NCBI GenBank assembly: GCA_026985435.1
Contig: JALSQL010000159.1
Coordinates: forward strand, 1-6,575
DNA: 6,575 bases
DNA from: Acidilobaceae archaeon
Lineage (GTDB): Archaea; Thermoproteota; Thermoprotei_A; Sulfolobales; Acidilobaceae
Direction: 5' to 3'
Shown here one piece after another: positions 1-5,047 of the stretch (position 1 is its first letter; each line of letters opens with the position of its first letter). The notes below the pieces were generated by a model. The model was not told where the DNA came from. It did no database searches and saw nothing but the letters and a program-made list of their open reading frames with translations. Position numbers and translations under genes: made by a program.

Positions 1-413
1 TGGAGTTCGCGGGCAGGACCGGGATAGAGCTGGCTGGCACCGTGGAGGGCGCGTACATCAGCGCCGACAAGATGGTGGCGGTCTTCCCCCGGGAGGGCGA
101 GCCCCCCAGCTTCTACCAGAGGCTCCTCGAGAGGGCCCAGTACGCGGCGCTGGACCCGCGGGACCTGAGGGTGGGCCCCCGCTGGGAGCCCCTCCCAGGA
201 GCCGCCAGGCGCACGGCAGGGCTACGCTGGGAGAGGGCCTGCGCCAGCCTGCCGGGCGGGAGGGCCTGCTACCCGGCCTGGCACGTCGCCAGGATCTACA
301 GGGCCTACGGGCGGGAGGGCATCCAACTGAGGGCGGCGCGCGAGTACCCCCCCATAATGGAGGCTGGGAGGATAGTGGCCCTGGCGGCGCCTGTGGCGCC
401 CGCCGAGGGCTAG
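1..413 (+). CDS. C-terminal part of an unrecognised protein (5' end outside the window)
   Basis: An open frame enters from the left edge (first full codon at position 3) and ends at TAG 411-413, giving 136 visible residues. I do not recognise a family. The visible part is rich in Arg, Ala, Gly and Pro, with one lysine, several tryptophans in R-W-E type contexts (GPRWEP, LRWERA) and two cysteines (ERACAS, GRACYP). No membrane segment is apparent. It ends in a stretch that looks like a closing beta strand (AGRIVALAAPVAP) and a short acidic tail. A GTG at 42 could serve as an internal start, but no clear Shine-Dalgarno sequence precedes it and the frame is coding-like upstream of it, so I take the gene as truncated by the window. 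Codon use (AGG Arg, GGC/GCC-rich third positions) matches the neighbouring real genes, which is the main reason to believe it is coding. Function unknown. Confidence 0.7.
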   Translation, partial: EFAGRTGIELAGTVEGAYISADKMVAVFPREGEPPSFYQRLLERAQYAALDPRDLRVGPRWEPLPGAARRTAGLRWERACASLPGGRACYPAWHVARIYRAYGREGIQLRAAREYPPIMEAGRIVALAAPVAPAEG

Positions 414-421
414 CCCCCCGC

Positions 422-433
422 TACGGCGCCGTA
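422..433. repeat. 12-bp perfect palindrome TACGGCGCCGTA
   Basis: The sequence equals its own reverse complement. It lies 9 bp after the stop of the upstream partial gene and is directly followed by AAC, so that its right edge forms a GTAAC pentamer like those in the operator-like cluster further right. It could be a distal regulator site or a weak RNA hairpin at the end of the upstream transcript. No T-run follows, so a classical terminator is not supported. Confidence 0.4.
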
Positions 434-460
434 ACGCCCGTCCCGCCTACCCCGGGATCA

Positions 461-491
461 TGTAACTCCCGGTGTTACAGTACTGTAACAC
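461..491. promoter_or_regulatory. Operator-like cluster: 20-bp perfect palindrome plus an extra half-site
   Basis: Positions 472-491 read GTGTTACAGTACTGTAACAC, which is exactly self-complementary. TGTAAC half-sites occur at 461-466 (+), 474-479 (inverted, GTTACA) and 484-489 (+), so the palindrome is preceded by a third half-site in opposing orientation. The block is far more AT-rich than its surroundings and ends 19 bp upstream of the TATA box at 511-518. Sites upstream of the BRE/TATA in archaea are usually bound by activators, or by repressors that interfere with TBP/TFB. The symmetric 20-bp site suggests a dimeric helix-turn-helix regulator. Which regulator binds is unknown. An RNA hairpin is possible but less likely, since the site lies upstream of the predicted transcript. 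Confidence 0.6.
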
Positions 492-510
492 GCTTGGGGG
501 GAGGGCGGGG

Positions 511-518
511 TATAAATA
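511..518 (+). promoter_or_regulatory. TATA box (TATAAATA)
   Basis: TATAAATA in an otherwise GC-rich context (GGCGGGG on its left, CCCGG on its right) is a strong archaeal TATA element. Transcription would be expected to begin about 25 bp downstream, near 537-541. That is 15-19 nt before the ATG at 556 and close to a GTG at 543. It may therefore drive the small ORF at 556-738, and possibly the methylthiotransferase gene through a leader of about 355 nt. Confidence 0.65.
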
Positions 519-555
519 TCCCGGTTGAACCTTTACTAAACAGTGATTCAAGCAA

Positions 556-738
556 ATGCCTGCCCACAGCCGCCGCAGCCGCGCCGCCGGGGCGGCGGCC
601 CTCGTGGCGCTCACCATCGCAGCCATAGCGCTCGCCGCCTGGCCCCACGCTGGCGGCCACCCAGCCGCCCCAGCGGCCCCCAGGGCGGGGCTGGCCTCGG
701 GTGGGGCGGCAAGGCAAGGCTGGAGTCGGAGGCCCTAG
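556..738 (+). CDS. Possible small single-pass membrane or secreted peptide (60 aa), unrecognised
   Basis: This reading frame starts with ATG 15-19 nt after the predicted start point of a good TATA-box promoter. It encodes a basic N-terminus (His-Ser-Arg-Arg-Ser-Arg, residues 4-9), then an uninterrupted hydrophobic stretch of about 20 residues (roughly 10-29, including ALVALTIAAIALAAW), then an Ala/Pro/Gly-rich tail ending in Arg-Arg-Pro. That layout fits a signal peptide or an N-terminal membrane anchor with a short exposed tail. There is no G-rich Shine-Dalgarno before the ATG, which is common for first genes with short leaders in Crenarchaeota. No family is recognised, and the high GC content makes random Ala-rich frames common. 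An overlapping frame starting with GTG at 543 is open and in phase with the downstream methylthiotransferase, but its product would be a low-complexity Pro/Arg/Gly stretch. The call rests on promoter position plus the hydrophobic profile only. Confidence 0.35.
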   Translation: MPAHSRRSRAAGAAALVALTIAAIALAAWPHAGGHPAAPAAPRAGLASGGAARQGWSRRP

Positions 739-852
739 CCAACGGGACCCCCCACACTATGAGCGCGCTACTAGCCCGGAGCCTATACGGGGGCCGCCGA
801 GGCCGCCCAGACCCCCCAGCTGGCGCCTGTCGACGTGGTGGTTGCTATGTAG

Positions 853-864
853 TTATCCTGTTAA
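853..864 (+). repeat. 12-mer TTATCCTGTTAA, copy 1 (upstream of the methylthiotransferase gene)
   Basis: The exact 12-mer recurs in inverted genomic orientation at 4838-4849, upstream of gdhA; relative to each gene the two copies read the same way. Here it ends 32 bp before the TTG start at 897. Its GTTAA part is the only AT-rich stretch at a suitable distance to act as a weak TATA element for that gene (predicted start near 889). It may be a promoter element or a shared regulator site. Confidence 0.45.
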
Positions 865-896
865 GCCTGGCCTGGGGGGTTCCTCTGGGGGTCGGG

Positions 897-2225
897 TTGG
901 CTAGGGTGTACATTGAGACTTACGGGTGTGCGCTGGCCCAGTTTGACAGTAGCCTGATGGCGGAGACCCTGAGGGGGAGGGGCCACGAGCTGGTCGGGGA
1001 GCCCGGGGAGGCTGATGTCCTGGTTGTGAACACCTGCGCTGTGAGGCTTGACACCGAGCAGAGGATAGCGAAGAGGCTGCGGGAGCTCCAGGCGCTCTAC
1101 CCGGGTAAGAGGCTCGTCGTGGCCGGGTGCCTGGCGGCGGCTAGGCCGGGGCTCGTGGCTAGGGTGGCGCCTGGGGCTAGCATGGTGTCGCCCCAGAGGG
1201 CCCACGAGGTGTGGAGGGCGGTCGAGTCGGGCGGGAGGCTGGTGCTCCTGGGGGGGTCGCGTGATACTAGCTGGATGCCCGTGCCGCCGGTGGCGTACGC
1301 GGTGGCCACGGTTATGGTTCAGGAGGGGTGCCTGGGGGACTGCAGCTTCTGCATAACGAAGAAGGCTAGGAGGGCGGTTAGGAGCTACCCGCCGAGGCTG
1401 GTGGTCGAGGTTGTGAGGAGGCTCGTGGAGAGGGGGGCCCGGGAGATACGCCTCACTGGCCAGGACACTGCGGCGTATGGCGTCGACCTCCCCGGCAGGC
1501 CCACGCTGGCCGACCTGATCGCCGCTATCCTGGAGAAGGTGCCGGGGGAGTACAGGTTGAGGGTTGGCATGATGACGCCGGAGCAGGCCATGGAGATCGT
1601 GGACGACCTCCTGGACGTCTACTCCGACCCTAGGGTGTACAAGTTCTTCCACCTCCCGGTGCAGAGCGGGTCCGACAGGGTGCTGCGGGTGATGAACCGG
1701 AGGTACACGGTGTCGGACTACGTGTGGCTGGCCTCGAGGGTTAGGAGCCGCTACCCCGACTCGATGCTCGCCACCGACATAATAGTGGGCCACCCCGGCG
1801 AGGGGGAGGAGGACTTCGAGGCCACCCTGGAGCTCGTGAGGCGCCTGGAGTTCGACAGGGTCCACGTGGCCCAGTACACGCTGCGCCCCCACACAAGGAG
1901 CGCCGCCATGCCCCAGCTGCCCGACAGCGTGAAGAAGGAGAGGAGCACGAGGCTCATGAGGGTGGTGGAGGAGGTCGGCCTGAGGAGGCACAGCCGCTAC
2001 GTGGGCACCACCCAGAGGGCGCTCGTGGCCGGCAGGGCCTACAGGCCCGGCAGCGGGGTGGCGAGGCTGGACAACTACTACCCCGTCGTGATACCCTGGC
2101 GCCCCAGCCTGCTGGGCAGGTGGGTGGCGGTGAGGGTCACCAGCGCCACCTTCTACGACCTCCGCGGGGAGCCCCTGGAGGCCCCCGCCGGGGGAGGGGC
2201 GGCTACTGCGAGCACGGCGTCATGA
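897..2225 (+). CDS. Archaeal CDKAL1/e-MtaB-type tRNA (t6A37) methylthiotransferase, radical SAM
   Basis: The 442-residue product is a MiaB-family enzyme expected to convert t6A to ms2t6A at position 37 of ANN-decoding tRNAs in the cytoplasm, using two [4Fe-4S] clusters and SAM. Domains: N-terminal UPF0004 domain (about 1-110) with cluster cysteines C11 (TYGC), C47 (NTC) and C78 (AGC); radical SAM core with C145-x3-C149-x2-C152 (GCLGDCSFC), TGQDTAAYG, FFHLPVQSGSD and TDIIVGHPGEGEEDF; and a C-terminal TRAM-like domain (about 365-430). The length fits archaeal members. The start chosen is TTG 897: GGGGGT at 887-892 gives a short Shine-Dalgarno spacing and the protein then begins just before the first strand. 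GTG 906 is the alternative, and the frame is open far upstream to 543, but that part is low-complexity. Oddity: the usual C-x-x-N after the first cysteine reads C11-A-L-A14, so the Asn is replaced. The 3' end overlaps the convergent SDR gene by 23 bp. Confidence 0.93.
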   Translation: MARVYIETYGCALAQFDSSLMAETLRGRGHELVGEPGEADVLVVNTCAVRLDTEQRIAKRLRELQALYPGKRLVVAGCLAAARPGLVARVAPGASMVSPQRAHEVWRAVESGGRLVLLGGSRDTSWMPVPPVAYAVATVMVQEGCLGDCSFCITKKARRAVRSYPPRLVVEVVRRLVERGAREIRLTGQDTAAYGVDLPGRPTLADLIAAILEKVPGEYRLRVGMMTPEQAMEIVDDLLDVYSDPRVYKFFHLPVQSGSDRVLRVMNRRYTVSDYVWLASRVRSRYPDSMLATDIIVGHPGEGEEDFEATLELVRRLEFDRVHVAQYTLRPHTRSAAMPQLPDSVKKERSTRLMRVVEEVGLRRHSRYVGTTQRALVAGRAYRPGSGVARLDNYYPVVIPWRPSLLGRWVAVRVTSATFYDLRGEPLEAPAGGGAATASTAS

Positions 2226-2982
2226 GGCCGTCCACCAGGATGGCGGCGCCGGCCAGGTACTCGGTCGACTCGAGCAGGCACGCCGCGAGCTCCCCGAGGC
2301 CCTCCGGGTCGCCCGTGGAGCGGAGGGGGCTCCTGGCCACCACCTCCCTCTCCCAAAGCTCCCCCGGGTCTGCACCCCTCCTCGATGCGAGGCGTGCTAT
2401 GGTCTCCCGCGCCCCGGGGGTGTCGTAGCTCCCCAGGAGGAGCACGTTAACCCTGAGCCTCGAGGGGTACCCCCTGCTGGCTAGGCGGGCGAGCTTTACC
2501 AGCCCCGCCCTCACCGTGTCGGCCACCACGAGCGGCGGCATGGGCTCGAGGTAGGTGGCGCTCGACACGAGCAGCACGCTGGCCTTCCCCGGGTTCAGCT
2601 CCACTAGCGCCTTCAGCATCGCGGCGGTCGACGCCAGGTACAGCTCTGCCGCCTCCACCCAGTCGCTCCACCGCGCCTCGTGAAGGAGGCAGGGCTCGCA
2701 GGAGGGGTTACCGTAGCTCATAACCACAGCGTCGACCCCGCCGAACCTCCTAACAGCCTCCTCCACGGCCCCCCTAACGTGGCCCTCAACCCTGAGGTCG
2801 CCCGGCCACGCCACCGCCTCCGCTGCACCCATGGCCTCGAGGCGCCTCGCCGCCTCCTCGAGGGGCCCCCTGCGGCGGGCCATGAGGAGCAGCCTGTAGC
2901 CCCTCCTCGCGAGGCCCGAGGCTATGTAGAAGCCTACCCCGCGGGAGGCGCCAGTCACGATGGCGGACCTTGCCCGGGCCAC
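2203..2982 (-). CDS. Divergent SDR-family protein (3-oxoacyl-ACP reductase-like), catalytic Tyr/Lys replaced
   Basis: The 259-residue product has the short-chain dehydrogenase/reductase fold: a glycine-rich nucleotide motif TGASRGVG (10-17), a GDL segment (61-63), SYG (89-91) where NAG is usual, a strand ending in LLVSSATY with Ser140/141 at the catalytic-serine position, and a normal C-terminal block (RSTGDPEGLGELAACLL, then ILVDGL). At the YxxxK site the alignment instead gives Ala154 and Arg158 (EPMPPLVVADTVRAGLVKLA). This matches the BKR-like SDR subgroup known for an imperfect tetrad, to which I recall an Aeropyrum pernix protein (APE0912) being assigned. Substrate and even redox activity are therefore uncertain. 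The start is GTG 2982, only 31 bp after the Alba stop on the same strand, so it is probably the second gene of an alba operon; no separate TATA box was found. The only internal lysines are three, typical of this GC-rich genome. It ends inside the convergent methylthiotransferase gene. Confidence 0.88.
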   Translation of the reverse strand: MARARSAIVTGASRGVGFYIASGLARRGYRLLLMARRRGPLEEAARRLEAMGAAEAVAWPGDLRVEGHVRGAVEEAVRRFGGVDAVVMSYGNPSCEPCLLHEARWSDWVEAAELYLASTAAMLKALVELNPGKASVLLVSSATYLEPMPPLVVADTVRAGLVKLARLASRGYPSRLRVNVLLLGSYDTPGARETIARLASRRGADPGELWEREVVARSPLRSTGDPEGLGELAACLLESTEYLAGAAILVDGLMTPCSQ

Positions 2983-3013
2983 CCCGGGCCAGCCCCCGGC
3001 CGTGGGAGGGGGG

Positions 3014-3301
3014 CTACCCCTGCTTGCGGGCGAGGACTATCTCGATGGCGGAGACCCTCCTCTTCTTGCCGTCCTCGCCCTCGACCTCCTCACTATAGAT
3101 CCTCACGTCCCGTATCTCGACGTCCCTCAGGGTCGACTTGACCCTCTCGGCGGCGTCGACGGCCTTGCAGACGTTCTTGCCCCGAGCCCTTATCACGACC
3201 TCGCTCGCCCCCTCGGTGAAGAGGCGGATAGCAGCCAGGACATAGTTCATAGTATTCTTGCGACCCACGAGGACCGCGTTAGCCTGGTACGGGGCCGCCA
3301 T
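3014..3301 (-). CDS. albA: Alba DNA/RNA-binding chromatin protein
   Basis: The product is 95 residues, the normal length for Alba, a dimeric protein that coats and bridges DNA and also binds RNA in archaea. Recognisable family segments are NAVLVGRKNTMNYVLAA (8-24), EVVIRARGKNVCKAVDAAE (34-52), a variable beta-hairpin region with EEVEGEDGKKRR (71-82) and VSAIEIVLA (83-91). ATG 3301 is chosen because it gives the canonical N-terminus; the frame is open further upstream (to 3718) but that extension crosses a TATA box and the end of gdhA. Arg14 occupies the position of Lys16 of Sulfolobus Alba, the classical acetylation site, while Lys15 corresponds to Lys17. GAGGGT directly abuts the ATG, so translation probably relies on the short leader rather than a well-spaced Shine-Dalgarno. 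The gene has its own promoter and is followed by the SDR gene. Confidence 0.95.
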   Translation of the reverse strand: MAAPYQANAVLVGRKNTMNYVLAAIRLFTEGASEVVIRARGKNVCKAVDAAERVKSTLRDVEIRDVRIYSEEVEGEDGKKRRVSAIEIVLARKQG

Positions 3302-3336
3302 ACCCTCACACCGGCCCAGGGAGCCCCCCGGGCCGG

Positions 3337-3346
3337 GTATATAAGG
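3337..3346 (-). promoter_or_regulatory. TATA box of the alba promoter
   Basis: On the minus strand this reads CTTATATAC within a GC-rich context. Its centre lies about 40 bp upstream of the Alba ATG at 3301, predicting initiation near 3315 and a leader of about 14 nt. That spacing matches the gdhA promoter and supports separate transcription of alba from gdhA. Confidence 0.7.
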
Positions 3347-3432
3347 TGGCCCTCCGGCCCGGCGGGGAACCCTCGGGCTCACGGCACGGCCCCGGGGGGC
3401 CGACTCGCCCGGGAGCGGGGGGCCGCCGGGCC

Positions 3433-3508
3433 GGGGGAGAAAGAGGCGGAGCCTGGGGGTTAAGGGTTCAGCCGCCCGGGTCTCGGGGGTGCTGGGGGAA
3501 AGAGGGGG
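3433..3508 (-). terminator. Pyrimidine-rich tracts downstream of gdhA (possible termination region)
   Basis: Just after the gdhA stop the minus strand carries two pyrimidine tracts, about 3508-3494 (CCCCCTCTTTCCCCC) and 3446-3433 (CCTCTTTCTCCCCC). Archaeal RNA polymerase often terminates at short pyrimidine/T-rich runs without a hairpin, and the next gene (alba) has its own promoter, so termination here is reasonable. The T-runs are only three long, so the call is tentative. The rest of the 212-bp gap between gdhA and alba holds nothing else I can identify. Confidence 0.3.
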
Positions 3509-3513
3509 AGGGG

Positions 3514-4776
3514 CTAGATCCAGCCCCTCAGCTTCATGGCCCTGTAGACCCTCTCGACTGCTATGGCGTAGGCCGCGGCCCTCATGTTGTACTTGCTGGT
3601 GTCCAGCCTCTTCTGCCAGAAGTCCCAGACCGCGTGGAAGTTGTTGACCATCTTCTCCTCGAGCCTGGCCTTGGCCTCCTCCTCCTTTATCCAGCCGCCC
3701 ATCCTGTTGTTGACCCACTCTATGTGGCTCACTATGACGCCGCCAGCGTTGGCCAGTATGTCGGGCACCACTACTATGCCCTTCTTGGTTAGGACCTCCT
3801 CGGCCGCGGGGGTGGTGGGCCCGTTGGCCGCCTCGGATATCACCTTCGCCTTTATCTTGTCGGCGTTGGCCTCGGTTATCACGTTCTCGATGGCGGCGGG
3901 GACGAGTATGTCTACGTCAAGCTCTAGCAGCTCCTCGTTGGTTATCTTCCTCTCGATGTTAGCGTAGTTGATCACGCTGCCGGTCTCGTCCTTGACCTTC
4001 TTCACCTCCTCGATGTTGAGGCCCTTGCTGTTGTAGATGCCGCCCTTGCTGTCGCTCACGGCAACAACTATGGCGCCCATCTCGGCGAGGAACTTGGCGG
4101 CGTAGTAGCCGGCGTTGCCGAAGCCCTGCACGGCCACTGTCCTGCCCTCAACGCCGCCGAACACCTTCTTCGCGGCCTCCCTAGCCGCCACGGCGGTGCC
4201 GTAGCCGGTGCTGATCACCCTCGTGTGGAGGCCGCCCAGCTCCAGGGGCTTGCCGGTCACGACGCCGAAGTACTGGCCCCGCTTGATCCTGCTGTACTCG
4301 TCGAAGTACCAGGCCATCGTCTGGGGGTTGGTGTACACGTCGGGGGCGGGTATGTCCTGGTCGATCCCGACAACGTCGGCTATCGCGGCGAAGTAGGCCC
4401 TGCTAAGCCTCTCCAGCTCGCTGGGGCTCAGCTTCTTCGGGTCAACCTTAATGCCGCCCTTGCCGCCGCCGTAGGGCAGGCCTGCGAGGCTGTTCTTCCA
4501 GGTCATCCACATGCTGAGCGCTATCACCTCGTTCTCGGTGACCTGGGGGTGGTACCTTATGCCGCCCTTGTAGGGGCCGAGGGCGCTGTTGTGCTGGCTC
4601 CTCCAGGCGAGGAACACCTTGACGGTGCCGTCGTCCATCCTCACGGGGAGCCTGACCCTGATAAGCCTCTCGGGGTAGGCGAGAACCTCGTAAACCTCCT
4701 CGCTGAGGCCCAGGATCTCTATGCTCTGACGCAGCTGCTTCTTAGCCTCCTCATACGGGTCGTGCGCGACGCTCAC
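3514..4776 (-). CDS. gdhA: Glutamate dehydrogenase, archaeal hexameric type
   Basis: The 420-residue product has the standard length of hyperthermophile Glu dehydrogenases, which interconvert glutamate with 2-oxoglutarate and ammonium in the cytoplasm using NAD(H) or NADP(H). Visible motifs: substrate-binding Lys94 in TWKNS, catalytic Lys106 in LPYGGGKGGIKVDP, Asp146 in DIPAPDVYT, the Rossmann motif VQGFGNAG (217-224), SDSKGG (241-246) after the second strand, where cofactor preference is set, and AANGPTTPAA (316-325). Cofactor preference cannot be read off safely. The start is GTG 4776, with GGAG at 4791-4788 (11-nt spacing) and a TATA box 42 bp upstream. This gene is lysine-rich (31 of 420) compared with its neighbours (1-3 in comparable lengths), fitting a strongly conserved, highly expressed enzyme. 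A 12-mer also found upstream of the methylthiotransferase sits just upstream of its TATA box and may be a regulator site. Confidence 0.97.
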   Translation of the reverse strand: MSVAHDPYEEAKKQLRQSIEILGLSEEVYEVLAYPERLIRVRLPVRMDDGTVKVFLAWRSQHNSALGPYKGGIRYHPQVTENEVIALSMWMTWKNSLAGLPYGGGKGGIKVDPKKLSPSELERLSRAYFAAIADVVGIDQDIPAPDVYTNPQTMAWYFDEYSRIKRGQYFGVVTGKPLELGGLHTRVISTGYGTAVAAREAAKKVFGGVEGRTVAVQGFGNAGYYAAKFLAEMGAIVVAVSDSKGGIYNSKGLNIEEVKKVKDETGSVINYANIERKITNEELLELDVDILVPAAIENVITEANADKIKAKVISEAANGPTTPAAEEVLTKKGIVVVPDILANAGGVIVSHIEWVNNRMGGWIKEEEAKARLEEKMVNNFHAVWDFWQKRLDTSKYNMRAAAYAIAVERVYRAMKLRGWI

Positions 4777-4814
4777 AGCCGGTCACGCTCCAGGGCTACC
4801 TATTCTCACATGAC

Positions 4815-4822
4815 TATATAAA
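4815..4822 (-). promoter_or_regulatory. TATA box of the gdhA promoter
   Basis: The minus strand reads TTTATATA, preceded by a second AT-rich stretch (CTTTAACA) that may contribute to TFB contact. Initiation is predicted near 4793, which places GGAG (4791-4788) at the very 5' end of a leader of about 17 nt before the GTG start at 4776. Confidence 0.75.
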
Positions 4823-4837
4823 TGTTAAAGCCCCGGA

Positions 4838-4849
4838 TTAACAGGATAA
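4838..4849 (-). repeat. 12-mer TTATCCTGTTAA, copy 2 (upstream of the gdhA TATA box)
   Basis: This is an exact match, in the same orientation relative to the gene, to the 12-mer at 853-864; both copies are followed by one variable base and CC. Here it ends 15 bp upstream of the gdhA TATA box, the usual place for an archaeal activator or an Lrp-type regulator. The ends (TTA...TAA) are symmetric but the centre is not. It also lies in the upstream region of the divergent SAM hydrolase gene. Confidence 0.5.
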
Positions 4850-4916
4850 GTCTCCAGTTGGTATTCTAGTGGGAGCAAGATAAACGTAGCCCCCCAACGC
4901 CACGCTAAAACACCCC

Positions 4917-4935
4917 CACACACACGTGCACGCAC
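4917..4935. other. Alternating pyrimidine-purine tract (Z-DNA-prone)
   Basis: Nineteen consecutive bases alternate strictly between pyrimidine and purine, starting CACACACACGTG and continuing CACGCAC. Such tracts can adopt Z-form under negative supercoiling. It sits in the divergent gdhA/SAM-hydrolase intergenic region immediately before a strong GC hairpin. No protein-coding potential is apparent here. Confidence 0.4.
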
Positions 4936-4962
4936 CGCGGGGGCCGCCGCGACGCCCCCGCG
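4936..4962 (+). other. Perfect 9-bp GC hairpin in the divergent intergenic region
   Basis: CGCGGGGGC (4936-4944) and GCCCCCGCG (4954-4962) are exact reverse complements separated by a 9-base loop. No T-run follows on either strand, so it is not a typical terminator. If the + transcript of the SAM hydrolase gene starts upstream (an AT-rich CTAAAAC lies near 4904), this hairpin would sit in a 5' leader 85 nt before the start codon. In such GC-rich DNA inverted repeats of this length arise fairly easily. Confidence 0.4.
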
Positions 4963-5047
4963 AGGCAGCCCGCGCGGGCGGGGCCGGTGGGCGGGGGACT
5001 CGATGGCCCCCACACCAGCCCTCCGAGGCAGTGGGGTGCAGGGGCGC

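Noticed and set aside
543..896. Real coding extension of the methylthiotransferase from GTG 543
   Set aside because: The predicted residues are Pro/Arg/Gly-rich without family similarity, and a Shine-Dalgarno-like GGGGGT sits right before TTG 897. The alternative is listed as a finding because it cannot be excluded.
1688..1694. GTGATGA resembling a C box of a C/D-box sRNA
   Set aside because: It lies inside a conserved coding stretch and no CTGA D box follows at a suitable distance.
861..1991. 376-codon open frame on - antisense to the methylthiotransferase gene
   Set aside because: It is His/Pro/Arg-rich low-complexity translation typical of antisense frames in GC-rich genes, while the + frame has clear radical-SAM motifs.
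2973..2990. Direct repeat of CCCGGGCC around the SDR start
   Set aside because: It is short and built only of G and C; such repeats are expected from base composition in this window.
3464..3480. GGTTCAGCC sequence resembling a tRNA T-arm
   Set aside because: No matching acceptor, D-arm or anticodon arm could be paired around it.
3302..3718. N-terminal extension of Alba to 3718 in the same frame
   Set aside because: It crosses the alba TATA box and the 3' end of gdhA and would add about 139 low-complexity residues to a normal-length Alba.
4225..4821. Long open frame on + antisense to gdhA (about 198 codons), with a similar one at 3584-3967
   Set aside because: It mirrors the third-position GC bias of gdhA on the other strand and resembles no family; gdhA is unambiguous.
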